Origin: Actinomycetes bacterium
GTDB taxonomy: Bacteria > Actinomycetota > Acidimicrobiia > Acidimicrobiales > Ilumatobacteraceae
Length of the DNA stretch: 64,000 bases
Assembly: GCA_025360105.1 (NCBI GenBank)
Contig: JANYCT010000040.1
Location: 1-64,000, forward strand
Reading direction: 5' to 3'
The notes beneath the pieces are model-generated. The model was not told the DNA's origin and made no database searches. It worked only from the letters and a program-made list of their open reading frames with translations. Positions 20,899 through 28,934 of the stretch are shown here, in pieces; position 1 is the stretch's first letter, and every line of letters begins with the position of its first letter. The position numbers and the translations under genes are program-made.

Positions 20899-22278
20899 GT
20901 GCCGGTCGACGTCGTGAACAAGCAGGTTGCGCTGTCCCCGCTCACCGGTTGGGGCCGTACCGGCGGTAGCGGGTCGAGCGTGTTGCCAGCGAGTTCTGCC
21001 AATCTCGGCGACGCTGTGGTACACGGGCCCGATCGTGGTGTGCTGATGCGCGGTCTCGGACGGTCGTACGGCGATGCCGCACAAAACGGTGGGGGACTGG
21101 TTCTGCGGCTGGCGGGGTCGGCCGGTGATGCCATCCTCGATGAAGCCACCCATCGGGTGACGGTCGGAGCGGGTGTCAGCATCGACGATCTGTTGCGCGT
21201 CACCGTGCCTCGTGGATACTTCGTGCCGGTGACGCCCGGGACGCGATTCGTAACGATTGGGGGAGCGATCGCGAGCGACATCCATGGCAAGAACCACCAT
21301 GGTGAGGGCTCGTTCGGCAACCACGTGCAGCGAATCACCATGCTGCTGGCCGATGGTTCCACCGTCGAGATCGGCCCTGATCGGGGGCCAGACCTGTTCT
21401 GGGCCACCGTCGGGGGTATGGGGCTCACCGGTGCGATCATCGAGGCCACGATCCAGATGATTCCGATCGAGACCAGTCGGTGCATCGTCGATACCACTCG
21501 CGCCCACGACCTTGAGCACATCCTCACGCTGATGGATGAGGGCGACCACCGTTATCGCTATTCGGTGGCATGGATCGACCTGATGGCCAAGGGCCGCCAT
21601 CTCGGACGTAGTGTCCTCACGCGCGGCGACCATGCGACGGTCGCCGAATTGCAGGGTGCAGCCACGGCTTCGCCTCGCGCCTATGACCCGCGGGTGATTG
21701 CGAGCGTGCCGCCCGTCGTGCCGTTGAGCGTGATCAATACACTGTCGGTAAAGGCGTTCAACGAGTTCTGGTTTCGCAAGGCGCCGATGTATCGCACCGG
21801 CGAGATCCACTCGTTGGCCGGCTTTTTCCACCCGCTCGACATGGTCGGGGCGTGGAACCGACTGTACGGCCCCCGGGGTTTCGTGCAGTACCAATTTTTG
21901 GTTCCGTTCGGCGAGGAGGAGGCCCTACGGCGGATTGTCGAGCGCTTCGCAGCATCGGGGGCAGCGAGCTTTCTCGCTGTGCTCAAGCGGTTTGGAGCGT
22001 CGAATCCGGCTCCGCTCAGCTTCCCCGCTCCGGGCTGGACGTTAGCGCTCGACATCCCGTCGTCATTCAACGGTCTGAGCGACATGTTGCACGACCTCGA
22101 TCGAATCGTGCTCGACGCAGGCGGTCGTCACTATCTGGCCAAGGATTCCCACACCACGCCCCACGCAATCAAGCGGGGCTATCCGCGGCTCGCCGAATGG
22201 CAGGCTGTGCGTGACCGCTTCGACCCAAGTGGTGTCTGGCGGAGCGACCTCGGTCGGCGCCTGGGCCTCATCGACTGA
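20899..22278 (+). CDS. dprE1: Decaprenylphosphoryl-beta-D-ribose 2-oxidase DprE1
   Basis: A 459-residue FAD enzyme, close to the 461 of M. tuberculosis DprE1. It oxidises decaprenyl-phospho-ribose at C2' to the keto form. The opening LTGWGRTGGS, the RGLGRSYGDAAQN FAD site, and PVTPGTRFVTIGGAIASDIHGKNHH are diagnostic, as is the C-terminal YLAKDSHTTPHAIKRGYPRLAEW. The cysteine attacked by benzothiazinones (Cys387 in M. tuberculosis, in WNICVDF) aligns with Ala383 here (WTLALDI, codon 22045-22047). Start choice is uncertain: GTG 20899 gives the family length, and TAGGAT at 20879-20884 lies upstream; GTG 20869 and 20914 are alternatives. Confidence 0.93.
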   Translation: MPVDVVNKQVALSPLTGWGRTGGSGSSVLPASSANLGDAVVHGPDRGVLMRGLGRSYGDAAQNGGGLVLRLAGSAGDAILDEATHRVTVGAGVSIDDLLRVTVPRGYFVPVTPGTRFVTIGGAIASDIHGKNHHGEGSFGNHVQRITMLLADGSTVEIGPDRGPDLFWATVGGMGLTGAIIEATIQMIPIETSRCIVDTTRAHDLEHILTLMDEGDHRYRYSVAWIDLMAKGRHLGRSVLTRGDHATVAELQGAATASPRAYDPRVIASVPPVVPLSVINTLSVKAFNEFWFRKAPMYRTGEIHSLAGFFHPLDMVGAWNRLYGPRGFVQYQFLVPFGEEEALRRIVERFAASGAASFLAVLKRFGASNPAPLSFPAPGWTLALDIPSSFNGLSDMLHDLDRIVLDAGGRHYLAKDSHTTPHAIKRGYPRLAEWQAVRDRFDPSGVWRSDLGRRLGLID

Positions 22279-22322
22279 CACACCGCTCGCTGCCACGCCA
22301 GCGCGGATCTGAGGAGATCATC

Positions 22323-23084
22323 ATGCAGAACGCTTTCGGAGAACCACAAACCATCCTGCTACTCGGTGGCACAAGCGATATTGGGCGTGCCATCGTCGGC
22401 AAGCTCGTCTCGCCGACGTGCCGCAACGTGGTGCTTGCGTGTCGCACTCCCTCGGCTGCTGAGCCAGCGATTGCAGCACTGCGCCGCGACGGCATGACCG
22501 TCACCTCGATTGCATTCGACGCAAGCGCACCGTTGACCCACGCTGAGTTCGTCGCCGATGTCGTGGCGCAAGTTGGCGATATCGACGTGGTCATTGTGGC
22601 TTTCGGTGTGCTGGGAGATCAAGCGACGTTCGATCATGATCCGGTCGCAGCGTCCGAAGCCGTCACAATCAACTACGTCGGCGCCGTCAGCGTGGGTTTG
22701 GCGGTTGCCGAGCAGTTCCGCAAACAGGGCCACGGTCAATTGGTCGTGTTGTCGAGCGTGGCCGGCGAACGGGTGCGCAAGTCGAACTTCGTGTACGGAT
22801 CATCCAAGGCCGGACTGGATGGGTTTGCTCAGGGCCTCGGTGACTCCTTGGAGGGCACCGGAGCCAAGGTGCTCGTTGTTCGGCCGGGTTTTGTGCACTC
22901 GGCGATGACCGCTGGTCTGGCTGCTGCACCGTTGTCGACCACACCCGACGCGGTTGCCGAGGCGACGGTAAAGGCGCTTCGCAGCGGTCGACGCACGGTG
23001 TGGGTACCTGGCGCGCTCCGGTACATGTTCATCGTTCTTCGACATCTCCCCGGCGCGGTGTTCCGTCGACTGCCGTTGGGGTGA
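22323..23084 (+). CDS. dprE2: Decaprenylphosphoryl-2-keto-beta-D-erythro-pentose reductase DprE2
   Basis: A 253-residue short-chain dehydrogenase. The NAD(P) loop is LLGGTSDIGRAI (about residues 12-23), NNAG is replaced by VAFGVLGD as in DprE2 proteins, and the catalytic Ser-Tyr-Lys appear in VLSSVAGERVRKSNFVYGSSKAGLD (about 140-165). It reduces the DprE1 product to decaprenyl-phospho-arabinose. A hydrophobic C-terminal stretch (LRYMFIVLRHLPGAVFRRLP) is usual for the family. A strong GAGGAG Shine-Dalgarno (22313-22318) fixes the start 44 nt after dprE1. Confidence 0.92.
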   Translation: MQNAFGEPQTILLLGGTSDIGRAIVGKLVSPTCRNVVLACRTPSAAEPAIAALRRDGMTVTSIAFDASAPLTHAEFVADVVAQVGDIDVVIVAFGVLGDQATFDHDPVAASEAVTINYVGAVSVGLAVAEQFRKQGHGQLVVLSSVAGERVRKSNFVYGSSKAGLDGFAQGLGDSLEGTGAKVLVVRPGFVHSAMTAGLAAAPLSTTPDAVAEATVKALRSGRRTVWVPGALRYMFIVLRHLPGAVFRRLPLG

Positions 23085-23090
23085 TCGGGC

Positions 23091-23885
23091 TCAGGACCCG
23101 ACGCGATAGATCTGCGCGGCCAGTGGCTGATCGGGTGAGATCCGCAACTCGGGTCGCACGACCTGATTGAACGTGACCGTACGGCGATGCATCATGTGAT
23201 CGACGGTGGATACCGCACGGGCGATGGCGGCGGGACCGACTGCGGACTTGCCATGGTGCACCACGGATGCCCCCTGGGCACTGGTCAGCATCACCGGATC
23301 AACGGGTCCGCGCACGTTGAACGGGATTGTCGTGGTCCAGCGCAGCGAAATGACGCGGTGCTCAAACCGGCTGTTGAGCATGCGCTCAACGTCGTGTTCA
23401 AGTCCGCTTCTGTGCAGATAGTCACCGATCTCGGCATCGAACGATGGCGAGCGTTTGGCCTCGAAATCGAGACGACCATCGATCACGCGGCACCACCACA
23501 GGTGAGTGGGGAAGTCGACGATCTTCGCGCTCGCCGCCTCAGGCACCTCGATGTATCCGGCCTTGGCGACGCGCATCATCTCGCGCATCACGGCGGCAGG
23601 ATCGGTGACGTGCTCGAGGAGATGCGAGCAGATCACGTAGTCGAAGGCGTCGTCGCTGAAGGGCATCGCTGCGGCATCGCCGTGGAAGAGCGGGCGCGTC
23701 ACCCTGGCCCTGTCGTAGCCCGACCGCTGGGCGGCACTCGACTCGTCGGGGAACCAGTCGAGTAGCACGTCGGCGCGCCAATGCGGTTTGTCGCCGGAGC
23801 CGATGTCGAGCACCACATCAGTTGGACCCACGGGGATCTGAATACGGCGCTGCCAGAAGTTCCTGACCTCGGTGATCACACTCAC
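23091..23885 (-). CDS. Class I SAM-dependent methyltransferase
   Basis: A 264-residue Methyltransf_11-like protein. SAM motif I is VVLDIGSGDKPHWRADVLLDW (about residues 25-45), and the post-I/IV region has FDYVICSHLLEHVTDPAAVMREMMRV (about 77-102). The substrate is unknown; the glycan context suggests a sugar or lipid carrier. GTG 23885 starts 10 nt after the stop of the upstream GT-C gene (same strand), with AGGCGG as a possible ribosome site. A longer frame to 24059 overlaps that gene and is not believed. Convergent with dprE2, 6 nt between stops. Confidence 0.82.
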   Translation of the reverse strand: MSVITEVRNFWQRRIQIPVGPTDVVLDIGSGDKPHWRADVLLDWFPDESSAAQRSGYDRARVTRPLFHGDAAAMPFSDDAFDYVICSHLLEHVTDPAAVMREMMRVAKAGYIEVPEAASAKIVDFPTHLWWCRVIDGRLDFEAKRSPSFDAEIGDYLHRSGLEHDVERMLNSRFEHRVISLRWTTTIPFNVRGPVDPVMLTSAQGASVVHHGKSAVGPAAIARAVSTVDHMMHRRTVTFNQVVRPELRISPDQPLAAQIYRVGS

Positions 23886-23895
23886 GAGAACCGCC

Positions 23896-25680
23896 TCATC
23901 CGCCCGCCGCACGTTGACGCGCCGACGGTACCCCAATGTCGGCGGGGCTGATGCCACCGCCCTGTGCGCACCGGCGATAGAGCAACATGAGGCCATTCTC
24001 GTACTGACGAACGAGACAGAAGTGATCAGCGACCACTTGATTCGGTGCTTGCGATCCATGATTGGACGAGGCGTTGGGTTCTTTCCATCCGGTCCACAAG
24101 TTCGAAAGAACGACCCAATCGGCCGACTGTACGTCGGCGGCGAGGCTGGAGCCCTCTTTGTCAGCTAGACCCGGGTCCATTTCGATGAAGTAGGTCGCAG
24201 GAGTGAGCTCGGGGAACATGTAGTAGAACATCACGTCGCTATAGATGGTTCTGCTCAGGTCGGCCGGTCCCACGAGCAGTCGCTCGCCCGGCTTCGACAT
24301 GCTGGCAAGGTCGCTGATCAACTCGTTCGACGCCTTGGCTGCGTGATACTCACCCATCCAGAACTGACGGCCATTGCGTTGCACCTCGAAGGGAACAGGC
24401 TTGTTCCCGACGGCGACACGGGTCTGCAGCAGATACGAGCGGTAGGTGAAGAATGGACAAACGACAAGGAACAGGCCAAAGACCAAGGAGCCGGCAATCA
24501 CAGCCCTCGGGCGCGGTGACAGTTTCGCCAAACGCCACTCGGCGAGTTCGATGAAACTCACCGGCAGCAGAGCGAAACCAATGCACGTGACCCACGCGAG
24601 GTGGGTGGAGTCGGGTCGCTGCAAACCCTGGGGCACGAGTCCGAGCCCGAATAGGCTGCCCACCATCAGCGTGATCGCTCTCGCGGGGTGACGGCCGCGA
24701 CGCAGGGCGATGAGCGCAACGACGACGTTGAACACGGCGGCGATCAGCATCAGGAAGAACCAGATGAACAGCTGATGACTAGCGCTGATCGCAGGGAGGT
24801 GCCACCACGGGGGCGGCCCTTCCGCCACGGCCTGCAGGGCGCCATCGATCACGCTCCAACTCGGCGGTCGGGGCAGCTCGCGTCCTGGGCGCAGGGCGAA
24901 GACCGGGTCGAGCACCATCCCCCGAAAGCTCGCGTTGAGCCCCGCGCGAAAAAGATGCACGATGAAGGCAAGCAGACCCACGCCGGCGCCGACGGCGAAC
25001 CCGCGCCACTCTCGACGGCGCCAGAGCAGCCATCCGTGAGCGAGGCCAAGCGCGATGATCAGGTCAGGACGGAAACACAACGCGAGTCCAGCGAGGAGCC
25101 CGGCGATCATCAGGTTGCGGTTGGCGTTCGAGCGTTGTTCGTGCGCGTGCGGACGTTGGGCGATGTTGTAGCTGCGTGCCGCGAACACCACACTCCAGAG
25201 TCCGAGTGCTACGCCACCCTCCCAGCCCAGCGCCGAGAGGCCGATCGGGGTGAGTATGAGCAGTGTGCACGCAACTGCGCAAGCGGTGGCTGCGATGTGA
25301 CCCCACGCCCGGGTGAGGGCGTAGACCGCGAAGATGATGCCAAGGTGCTGCAACAGTCCGAACGTGCGCTCACTCGCAAGCGAGTGCCCGAAGAGTCCGT
25401 ACCAGCCGGCGAGGGCATCGAGCGACGCCGGGCCATAGAGGTGCAAGAAGTCGACGTTGGGGACTGCGCCTGCGACGAGACGTTCGGGGAAGACGAGCAT
25501 GAAGCCCTCTTCCATCGTGCTGCCGGTGGATGCGTAGAGGCCGCGCAGCGGAATGGCCACGACTGCGGCGATGATTGCGAGACAGGTGAGATCAATGCGG
25601 CCAGGGAAGCGCCATCTCAGGGTGTCTCCGAGCACAAAGGCGCGCGGCGCGTCGGTAGCAGGAATAACAGGGGCAGACAC
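23896..25680 (-). CDS. GT-C type membrane glycosyltransferase (GT39/GT83-like)
   Basis: A 594-residue integral membrane protein with about 10-12 hydrophobic helices. The first extracytoplasmic loop has the acidic pair EEGFMLVFPERLVAGAVPNVDFLHLYGP (about residues 55-83), the pattern used by lipid-phosphate-sugar-dependent GT-C enzymes to bind metal and donor. A soluble C-terminal part of about 150 residues follows the last helix. It likely transfers a sugar from a polyprenyl-phosphate donor outside the membrane; donor and acceptor are unknown. TAGCAT lies 9 nt before the GTG start, consistent with leaderless expression. Confidence 0.8.
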   Translation of the reverse strand: MSAPVIPATDAPRAFVLGDTLRWRFPGRIDLTCLAIIAAVVAIPLRGLYASTGSTMEEGFMLVFPERLVAGAVPNVDFLHLYGPASLDALAGWYGLFGHSLASERTFGLLQHLGIIFAVYALTRAWGHIAATACAVACTLLILTPIGLSALGWEGGVALGLWSVVFAARSYNIAQRPHAHEQRSNANRNLMIAGLLAGLALCFRPDLIIALGLAHGWLLWRRREWRGFAVGAGVGLLAFIVHLFRAGLNASFRGMVLDPVFALRPGRELPRPPSWSVIDGALQAVAEGPPPWWHLPAISASHQLFIWFFLMLIAAVFNVVVALIALRRGRHPARAITLMVGSLFGLGLVPQGLQRPDSTHLAWVTCIGFALLPVSFIELAEWRLAKLSPRPRAVIAGSLVFGLFLVVCPFFTYRSYLLQTRVAVGNKPVPFEVQRNGRQFWMGEYHAAKASNELISDLASMSKPGERLLVGPADLSRTIYSDVMFYYMFPELTPATYFIEMDPGLADKEGSSLAADVQSADWVVLSNLWTGWKEPNASSNHGSQAPNQVVADHFCLVRQYENGLMLLYRRCAQGGGISPADIGVPSARQRAAGG

Positions 25681-25788
25681 AGTGTGCAGATGCTACGAGG
25701 TTTTCGGATGAAGGCGGGGGCAGGCCATCGTGTGCCGTACCATGTGTGCCCATGTCATGCCTCGTGTCGATCCGACGGTGAACCACGC

Positions 25789-26982
25789 ATGAGCAACGAC
25801 CGCACAGTGGGCGACTACGCCGATGAGATGATGCGCATGGGCGTTCGGCGTGTACACGTGTTGGCCTGGCGCGACTACGAGGATCCAGAGGCGGGCGGCT
25901 CCGAGTTACATGCCCACGAGTTCATGCATCGCTTTGCCGACGCCGGATTGCAGGTGCTGCATCGCACGTCGGCCGCTTCGGGCCAGCCCGCAACCCAGCA
26001 ACGCAGCGGTTATGCAGTGGTACGTCGGGGAAGCCGATATAGCGTGTTCCCGCGCACCGTTGCATCGGAGGTCACTCATCGAATGGGTGAATACGACGCG
26101 CTGATCGAGGTGTGGAACGGTGTTCCCTGGCTCTCGCCGTTGTGGTGCCCCAAGCCACGGATCATGTTTCTGCATCACGTTCATGGTCCGATGTGGGATC
26201 AACTTCTGCCCGGGCCTTTCGCGGCGGCGGGCCGTCTGATGGAAGCACGATTGGCCCCGCCGCTGTATCGTCGCACGCGTACGCTCACGCCATCGGAGGC
26301 CACCCGCGACGAGCTCATTCGACTGGGTTTCCACCCGGATCGCGTCACTGCCGTGAACAATGGTGTCGACCCGTTCTTTTCTCCCGATGGCGAACGTTCG
26401 CCCGAACCGCTCGTCGTCGGCGTTGGCCGGCTTGCGCCGGTGAAGCGTTTCGACCGTTTGATCGAGGCCGCGATAGTGGCGCGTCGGCGCGTCCCCGCGA
26501 TGCGACTCGTCGTGGTCGGTGAGGGGCCCGAGAAGCATCGGCTCGAGGAGCTCATCCAACTCCACGACGCTTCGTCGTGGATCACCCTCGCCGGACATCT
26601 GCGCCATCATGAGCTGCGTTCGATGTATCAGCAAGCCTGGCTCGTGAGTAGTGCTTCCCTTGCTGAAGGGTGGGGACTCACCATGACCGAAGCCGCGGCC
26701 TGTGGGACGCCTGCGGTCGCAACGAATATCAGCGGGCATCGTTGCAGCGTGATCGACGGCCGAACCGGTGTGCTCGCAGAACTCGACCAACTCGGCGACG
26801 TGATGGCCGATCTCCTTCTTGACGACTCTCGTCGGTTGGCATTGGGTGAGGAAGCGCTGCAGCGTGCCCGCACGCTCACGTGGGATGCCTCGGCGCTCGG
26901 TGTGATCAAGGGCCTGCACGGCGAGGTGCTCCGTCGCAAGCAACGCAAGGCAACGCGCTACGAGACGGCGCGACATGCCTAG
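25789..26982 (+). CDS. GT4 family glycosyltransferase
   Basis: A 397-residue cytoplasmic GT-B enzyme. The N-terminal acceptor domain has AGGSELHAHEFMHRFADAGL (about 29-48), and the C-terminal nucleotide-sugar domain has VGVGRLAPVKRFDRLIEA (about 200), VVGEGPEKHRLEEL and the EX7E-type loop SLAEGWGLTMTEAAACGTPAVAT (about 285-307). These are standard for GT4 retaining enzymes using GDP- or UDP-sugars. ATG 25789 is chosen; the frame is open much further upstream but that part is antisense to the GT-C gene. The next gene starts 8 nt before its stop. Confidence 0.88.
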   Translation: MSNDRTVGDYADEMMRMGVRRVHVLAWRDYEDPEAGGSELHAHEFMHRFADAGLQVLHRTSAASGQPATQQRSGYAVVRRGSRYSVFPRTVASEVTHRMGEYDALIEVWNGVPWLSPLWCPKPRIMFLHHVHGPMWDQLLPGPFAAAGRLMEARLAPPLYRRTRTLTPSEATRDELIRLGFHPDRVTAVNNGVDPFFSPDGERSPEPLVVGVGRLAPVKRFDRLIEAAIVARRRVPAMRLVVVGEGPEKHRLEELIQLHDASSWITLAGHLRHHELRSMYQQAWLVSSASLAEGWGLTMTEAAACGTPAVATNISGHRCSVIDGRTGVLAELDQLGDVMADLLLDDSRRLALGEEALQRARTLTWDASALGVIKGLHGEVLRRKQRKATRYETARHA

Positions 26983-28846
26983 CCCCATGACGAATGTTCT
27001 GGGTCGTATCCCAGGCCGAACTCGATTCGTGTTCGGCCTGACGATACTTGTCTGCCTACCGCTACTGATCGCGCTGGCTGCGCTGTCGCGGGCGCACTGG
27101 AGTCCGGTGCTTGACTTGGCCATGACCGAGTTGCGCGTTCGCGACGTCGGTACCCGTCATACGCCGCTCATCGGACTTCCCGGGCGGATCGGTAACTTTC
27201 CCGATCAGGGCAGCCATCCGGGTCCGTTGAGTTTCTATTTACTGACGCCCGCATACCGCGTGTTCGGGTCGACCGCGTGGTCGCTCGAGCTTGGCACCGT
27301 ACTGATCCACGGAGCGGCCGTACTCGCCGCGCTCTACCTCGCCTACCGCAGGGGCGGGCGACGGGCATGCTTGGCGGTGGCGGTGCTTATGGCGGTGATC
27401 CTGCGCGGCTACGGCGCCAATGTGCTCACGCAGCCGTGGAACCCCTACCTCCCGGTGATTTCTTGGATGGTGGTGCTGCTTGCCGCGTGGTCGGCGCTCG
27501 AGGGCGACATGCTGGGGCTGGTTTTCTTCGTCGTTGCCGGCTCACTGAGCGCCCAGACGCATGTTCCGTATGTGGGCCTCGTCGGAGGTCTGGGTGTCGT
27601 GCTGCTCGGCTGGTTGAGTGTGCGTCACTGGCTCGCAGTGCAACGCGGCATCGGCACCGTTGTGCCCTTGGTGGGCCTTCGCCGATGGTCGATCACTGCA
27701 GTGGTGTTGGGCGTGGTGCTCTGGCTGCCGCCGGTTGCCGATCAGCTCCGGCGCACACCCGGCAACCTGTCGATGTTGAGTCACTATTTCCGAAACCCGC
27801 CTGAGCAGAGCATCGGATTCGGCTCAGCGGCGCGTCTGTTGTTGCAACATCTGAACGTGAGGCGTCTTTTCGCGGCCGCGCTGCAGCACTCGGATTACTT
27901 TAAGACGGTCTCGTTCGATCTCCGTGGTTCGTTGCTGCCAGGCGTCGTCGTTGTGCTGCTGTGGGCGCTGTGTGCCATTGCTGCCTGGCGGTTGAGTAAT
28001 TGGCCGCTCGTGCATCTGCACATGGTGATCGGCGCGACGCTGCTGTTGGAGTGGATCGCAATGGCGCGCATTTTCGGCAAGCTCTGGTATTACCTCACCT
28101 TCTGGGCATGGGGTGTAACCACGCTGATCAGCTGGGCAATCGTGTGGACACTCGTAGTCGTGCTACGTCGTTGGCGGCCGGCGCTGGATCCGCAGATGCG
28201 CCGAACCGGGGTGTTCGTCGCCGCGGCGACGCTCGTGACGTCGACGCTGGCGTTCTCGTGGAGCGCACTGTCGGTGAAGCCGCCCGAAGCGCAACTGTCG
28301 CGAACGCTGGGTGCGGTGGTCGGCCCAACCGCTGATGCGTTGGATGCCGGCGTGGGTGCTGCCGATGGCAGGGCGGGCACGTATCTGGTCACGTGGACTG
28401 ACGTGGCATTCTTTGGCTCGCAGGGCTATGGGCTGGTCAATGAACTCGAACGCCGCGGATTCCACGTTGGTGTCGCCTACGCGTGGCGAGTGCCGGTCAC
28501 GCCGCAGCGAGTACTGCGGGCCGGTGACTCGACGGCCGAGGTGCATCTTGCGACCGGAAAGTTCATCGACGAGTGGCGCGCCAAGCCGGGTGTCACCGAG
28601 GTTGCATTCATCGAACCGCGTGACGCAAATCAACTCGCGCGATACAACAACTTGCGCGCGGGGGCGATTGCTGAACTGAAGCGACTTGGGCTCGGCGATC
28701 TCGTCGACGAGATCGACTCCAATCTGTTCAGCGTGCAACTCGATCCACGCGTGCCGCCGTCGTTGCAGGCGACCATTGATCAGATGTTGTTGCTCGGTCA
28801 GCCGACGGCGGTGTTCATCGCGCCGGCCGGTACGTCGGAGTCCTGA
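26975..28846 (+). CDS. GT-C-like polytopic membrane protein (paralogue of the protein at 30392-32449)
   Basis: A 623-residue protein with about 10-12 membrane helices followed by a soluble C-terminal part from about residue 430. The first loop (GNFPDQGSHPGPLSFYLLTPAY, about residues 70-90) and QPWNPYLPVISW match positions in the paralogue at 30392 (NNPGPLLFDLL, DPWQPHVLMLPF). The same order of LSAQTHVPYVG and LLVQTHLSYSF supports homology. A sugar-transfer role is inferred from topology and the glycan neighbourhood, not from a family match I can name. Start ATG 26975 overlaps the GT4 gene; ATG 26987 is possible. Confidence 0.68.
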   Translation: MPSPMTNVLGRIPGRTRFVFGLTILVCLPLLIALAALSRAHWSPVLDLAMTELRVRDVGTRHTPLIGLPGRIGNFPDQGSHPGPLSFYLLTPAYRVFGSTAWSLELGTVLIHGAAVLAALYLAYRRGGRRACLAVAVLMAVILRGYGANVLTQPWNPYLPVISWMVVLLAAWSALEGDMLGLVFFVVAGSLSAQTHVPYVGLVGGLGVVLLGWLSVRHWLAVQRGIGTVVPLVGLRRWSITAVVLGVVLWLPPVADQLRRTPGNLSMLSHYFRNPPEQSIGFGSAARLLLQHLNVRRLFAAALQHSDYFKTVSFDLRGSLLPGVVVVLLWALCAIAAWRLSNWPLVHLHMVIGATLLLEWIAMARIFGKLWYYLTFWAWGVTTLISWAIVWTLVVVLRRWRPALDPQMRRTGVFVAAATLVTSTLAFSWSALSVKPPEAQLSRTLGAVVGPTADALDAGVGAADGRAGTYLVTWTDVAFFGSQGYGLVNELERRGFHVGVAYAWRVPVTPQRVLRAGDSTAEVHLATGKFIDEWRAKPGVTEVAFIEPRDANQLARYNNLRAGAIAELKRLGLGDLVDEIDSNLFSVQLDPRVPPSLQATIDQMLLLGQPTAVFIAPAGTSES

Positions 28847-28934
28847 TCCCTGCTGCCCGGATCCCTGCTGCCCTGATCTGGGTGGCCCCGATCTGGGTGG
28901 CCCCGATCCGTGCTGCCCCGATCTGGGTCGTCTC
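28845..28934 (+). repeat. Six tandem 15-bp units at a convergent gene junction
   Basis: Units start at 28845, 28860, 28875, 28890, 28905 and 28920. Units 1-2 read GATCCCTGCTGCCC(G/T), units 3-4 read GATCTGGGTGGCCCC exactly, unit 5 is GATCCGTGCTGCCCC, and unit 6 degenerates after GATCTGGGTC. The array begins inside the stop codon of the upstream gene (TGA 28844-28846) and ends at the stop of the convergent one. It therefore fills the whole intergenic space. Confidence 0.9.

Noticed and set aside
24688-25788. Long plus-strand open frame upstream of the GT4 gene
   Set aside because: It is antisense to the GT-C gene at 23896-25680. Its translation is rich in Glu/Gly/Arg without domain features, and the GT4 fold begins at ATG 25789.
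28845-28934. CRISPR array
   Set aside because: The units are contiguous with no spacers, and there are no cas genes in the window; the same applies to the arrays at 42576, 53634, 5675 and 59634.
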